NCBI RefSeq assembly: GCF_030586465.1
Contig: NZ_JAUQYP010000001.1
Span: 2,631,946 to 2,695,945 of the forward strand
Origin: Actinotalea lenta
GTDB taxonomy: Bacteria; Actinomycetota; Actinomycetes; Actinomycetales; Cellulomonadaceae
Direction of reading: 5' to 3'
DNA: 64,000 nucleotides
Shown in pieces: positions 61,766 to 64,000 of this stretch. The notes below the pieces were generated by a model, which was not told the origin of the DNA, did not search any database, and was given only the letters and a program-made list of their open reading frames with translations. How positions within the stretch are numbered: the stretch's first letter is position 1; every line of letters begins with the position of its first letter. Position numbers and translations under genes: made by a program.

Positions 61766-63175
61766 TCAGCGGGCCTCCTCGCCGAGCACCACGAGGGTGC
61801 CATCGGCCACCTGCGCGACGCGGTTCGCGGGCAGGGGGACGAGCCGGGACGGGTCGTCGAGGGCGGACGGCCAGGTGGTGACGACCGTGCCGTCGTGCAG
61901 GTCGTGCACCGCGATGCGGGTCCCCCCACCGTCGTGCTCCGCGACGGCCAGCCGTGCGCCGTCGCTCACCGCGGCTCCGGCGCGGGGCTGGTCGACCCCG
62001 GTGTCCTGCCGCCAGAGCACGACACCCGTCGCGGCGTCCACGGCGATGACCGCCCCGGGTGACGCCCCCTCCCCGGTGGCCACTGAGGTCAGGGCGATCA
62101 CCCCGGCCATCTGCAGCAGCGGGAAGCTTGCCCCCGACATCCGCCACCGCACGTCCCCGGTGGCCGCATCGACCCCCAGGAGCGCCCCCGCCGAGGAGTA
62201 CACCGGGACCACGTCGCGCGACCACGGGTCGTCCACCGACGGCGGCAGGTAGTAGCCGCCGACGCTCCAGCGCTCGGTCCCGTCGGCCCCCGTCGCGACG
62301 GCCGACGCCGCGAACCCGTCGGCCGCCCACACGGTCGCCACGTCGCCGCCGTCCCGCATCGGGCGTCGCTCGAAGGTGAGATCGGTCGCGGTGGCGTCGA
62401 TCCGCTCACCCGTGGCGGGGTCGAAGGAGTAGCGCCCGGACAGCGTGGTCGCCACCAGTCGGTCACCGATGGCGAACATCGAGCCGATCCCGCCGTCGGC
62501 CGCGCTCACCGTGACAGACCACTCGGCCGACCCCGTGAGCAGCGACCACGACGAGACCGTCCGCCCGCCGCGTGCGGAGTCGGCGACCCCGACCAGGTGC
62601 GCGCCCAACGCGACGACGCCGACGTCCGCGTCGCTCACGTCGGGCTCGCCGACCACCCGACCGGTGACGGGGTCGAGGATCACGGCGCTGGGCTCCTGGC
62701 CCTCGCTCACGAGCCCGAGACACACCACGCGGGACCGGTCCGCGGGCAGCACCTCGGTCCCCCGCCAGGAGACCGGGTCGACGTCGTCGACGTCGTTCAG
62801 GGTGCACCGCCCCCCGTCGTGGCGCCAGGCCGTCGAACCGTCCTGCCAGGCCAGACCGCGCGCCCCCGTCCCGTCCGCGCCCCCCGTCACCAGCACACCC
62901 GGCACCGTGCCCAGCACCTCACCGGCGTCCGCACGCCACAGCTCGTGGCGGGGTATCCGCAGGTCACCGGTCAACCCGGTGACCGGCAGTCGCCCGGCCA
63001 GATCCGCGCGAACCGCACCGCCGGTACCCACGGCGACCGCGCCGACGGTCGCGAGCGCCGCCGTGACGGCGGCCCAGCGCCGCAGCGACCACGGGGGGCG
63101 GGGCGGACGGCCGTCACCGTCCGAGAGGGGATCCAGCTCGTCGTCGAGCTCGACCTCGATCAGGTCGCCGGGCAC
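61766..63175 (-). CDS. Membrane-anchored PQQ-type beta-propeller protein
   Basis: The 469-residue protein has an acidic cytoplasmic start, one helix near 30-52 (WAAVTAALATVGAVAVGTGG), and an outside propeller with repeated blades ending in D-x-x-T-G-x-x-x-W patterns (GVDAATGDVRWRM, AVDAATGVVLWRQ, DLHDGTVVTTW). Such folds lack proven PQQ use here and probably serve binding or assembly. A similar gene follows upstream on the same strand. Confidence 0.85.
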   Translation of the reverse strand: MPGDLIEVELDDELDPLSDGDGRPPRPPWSLRRWAAVTAALATVGAVAVGTGGAVRADLAGRLPVTGLTGDLRIPRHELWRADAGEVLGTVPGVLVTGGADGTGARGLAWQDGSTAWRHDGGRCTLNDVDDVDPVSWRGTEVLPADRSRVVCLGLVSEGQEPSAVILDPVTGRVVGEPDVSDADVGVVALGAHLVGVADSARGGRTVSSWSLLTGSAEWSVTVSAADGGIGSMFAIGDRLVATTLSGRYSFDPATGERIDATATDLTFERRPMRDGGDVATVWAADGFAASAVATGADGTERWSVGGYYLPPSVDDPWSRDVVPVYSSAGALLGVDAATGDVRWRMSGASFPLLQMAGVIALTSVATGEGASPGAVIAVDAATGVVLWRQDTGVDQPRAGAAVSDGARLAVAEHDGGGTRIAVHDLHDGTVVTTWPSALDDPSRLVPLPANRVAQVADGTLVVLGEEAR

Positions 63176-63187
63176 GGATCCAGCGTA
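63176..63187 (-). promoter_or_regulatory. Leaderless-type promoter of the propeller gene at 61766
   Basis: Minus-strand TACGCT (63187-63182) is six bases before the GTG at 63175. Confidence 0.55.
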
Positions 63188-63234
63188 CGGGCCCGTGGCG
63201 CGCGGCACCGTCCCGGGCCGATCGCTGCGTCGAC

Positions 63235-64000
63235 CTAGGGGCCGAGCACGACGGTCCGGATGCCGTCCGAGAGCAGGATCGTGCCGTCCGGACCGGGCAC
63301 GGGTGCGCCGTCCCATCCCCACCCGCCGAGCATCCGCGTGTCCGACGGCGGGGTCAGGTTCAGCCCGCCGACGCGGTACCTGACCACGGCGTGACCGTCC
63401 CGCAGGTCCCTGACCACGAGCTCGTCGTCGGTCACCGAGCGCACCAGCACGAGCTCACGGTCGCTCACCGCGACGAGGTGCTCTCCCGCGGACGGCACCC
63501 AGAGGGTCTGCCCCGTGCGGTCGTCCAGCACCCGCCCCGGCGTGCCGTCGACGGCCACGACCCCCGGGACGTGCACCAGCATCCTCCCGGTCGACGACCG
63601 CCACAGCTCGCGCCCGGTCGCCGCGTCGAGCGCGACGAGCTCTCCGTTGTCCATCGCCTCGACCACGAGCACCGAGCGCGCCGCCGGATCCTCAGCACCC
63701 GAGGCGACGTAGAAGGCGTCCTCCTTGGCCCACAGCGTGGCGCCCGTCGGGTCCAGCGCGCTGAGCCGCATCGAGCCGTCGACCCAGGTGGCGGTGATCG
63801 TGATCCCGCCCGGTGCCTCGACCGTCGCGACCGTCTGCCCCGCGGACGCCCCCGGGTGCACCGCACCCGTGGTGAGGTCGATGGCCACGGCCGTCGAGCC
63901 CTCACCCACGATCAGCGCGGACTCGGAGAGCCCGTAGCCGCCCGACAGGTCGACGTCGTAGTGGCGCGACCAGCGGGGCTTCCCGTCCCTCAGGGACCAA
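63235..64000 (-). CDS. PQQ-type beta-propeller protein, N-terminus outside window
   Basis: The frame is open through the window edge, so only the last 255 or so residues are seen; an internal GTG at 63909 is not the likely start. Blades show LRDGKPRWSRHYDVD, IDLTTGAV, ALDPTGATLWAK, DAATGRELWRS and LDDRTGQTLWVP. It is a paralogue-like neighbour of the preceding gene and probably also an extracytoplasmic propeller. Confidence 0.85.
   Translation of the reverse strand, partial: WSLRDGKPRWSRHYDVDLSGGYGLSESALIVGEGSTAVAIDLTTGAVHPGASAGQTVATVEAPGGITITATWVDGSMRLSALDPTGATLWAKEDAFYVASGAEDPAARSVLVVEAMDNGELVALDAATGRELWRSSTGRMLVHVPGVVAVDGTPGRVLDDRTGQTLWVPSAGEHLVAVSDRELVLVRSVTDDELVVRDLRDGHAVVRYRVGGLNLTPPSDTRMLGGWGWDGAPVPGPDGTILLSDGIRTVVLGP

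Noticed and set aside
61761-61773. CCCGC-TCA-GCGGG hairpin between the GH13 and propeller genes
   Set aside because: A five-bp stem overlapping a stop codon is too weak to call a terminator in this base composition.
1-64000. Search for CRISPR arrays, insertion sequences, prophage genes and origin of replication
   Set aside because: No regularly spaced repeats, transposase or integrase motifs, phage structural genes or DnaA-box clusters were seen.

Overview
The window is very GC-rich (third codon positions almost all G or C), densely coded, and reads as chromosome of an actinobacterium. Markers are polyphosphate glucokinase, DUF3145 and DUF3052 genes, a PucR-type FasR regulator in front of fabD-fabH-acpP-fabF, glnE next to an alpha-type glutamine synthetase, a homodimeric AceE, Ku with a stand-alone LigD polymerase, and many leaderless genes. 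The gene set fits Micrococcales, probably Cellulomonas or a relative; this is inference from content, not a database match. No insertion sequence, prophage, integrase or CRISPR array was seen.

Layout. 0.1-1.9 kb: two-component system whose kinase has a Met-rich sensor loop. 1.9-4.9 kb: PHP protein, Ku and LigD-type polymerase (end joining). 5-10 kb: CoA-binding protein, glnE, glnA2-like. 10-13.7 kb: panB, a membrane endonuclease/phosphatase-fold protein, a SPOR-like protein, map, ppgK. 13.7-15.6 kb: CsoR/CstR-type operator, a 22-codon leader ORF, ccdA and a thioredoxin-rhodanese fusion. 15.6-18 kb: GGDEF-EAL protein. 18-22.2 kb: RNase P RNA, phosphatase, zinc-ribbon protein, Nif3-like protein, aldo/keto reductase. 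22.2-27.7 kb: tRNA-Val, DUF3052, aceE, secreted 5'-nucleotidase. 28-35 kb: fasR-fab cluster with DUF3145 and def. 35-40.5 kb: small membrane proteins, secreted beta-helix protein, tRNA-Met, an SDR behind a second CsoR-like palindrome, a degenerate GGDEF protein, tRNA-Asn. 40.8-49.3 kb: LacI-controlled sugar import and rhamnosidase locus without its own ATPase. 49.4-55.1 kb: a cytoplasmic sugar-binding-fold GGDEF-EAL hybrid, a PrmC-related methyltransferase and a PAS-GGDEF protein. 55-58.8 kb: dnaG, gluconokinase, dgt. 58.8-64 kb: FAD oxidoreductase, GH13 glucosidase and two PQQ-propeller proteins, the last cut by the window edge.

Themes. (1) Four c-di-GMP proteins occur in 40 kb, one of them joining a LacI-type ligand-binding domain to GAF-like, PAS, GGDEF and EAL domains beside a sugar-use locus. 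(2) The same 19-bp operator-like sequence, GTTGT-N9-ACAAC, lies upstream of both fasR and fabD. (3) Two ATACCCC-type palindromes point to a copper- or persulfide-responsive CsoR/CstR-family repressor outside the window. (4) At least nine genes have TANNNT 6-7 nt before the start codon, and eleven gene junctions overlap by one to four bases, so leaderless starts and translational coupling are both common here.
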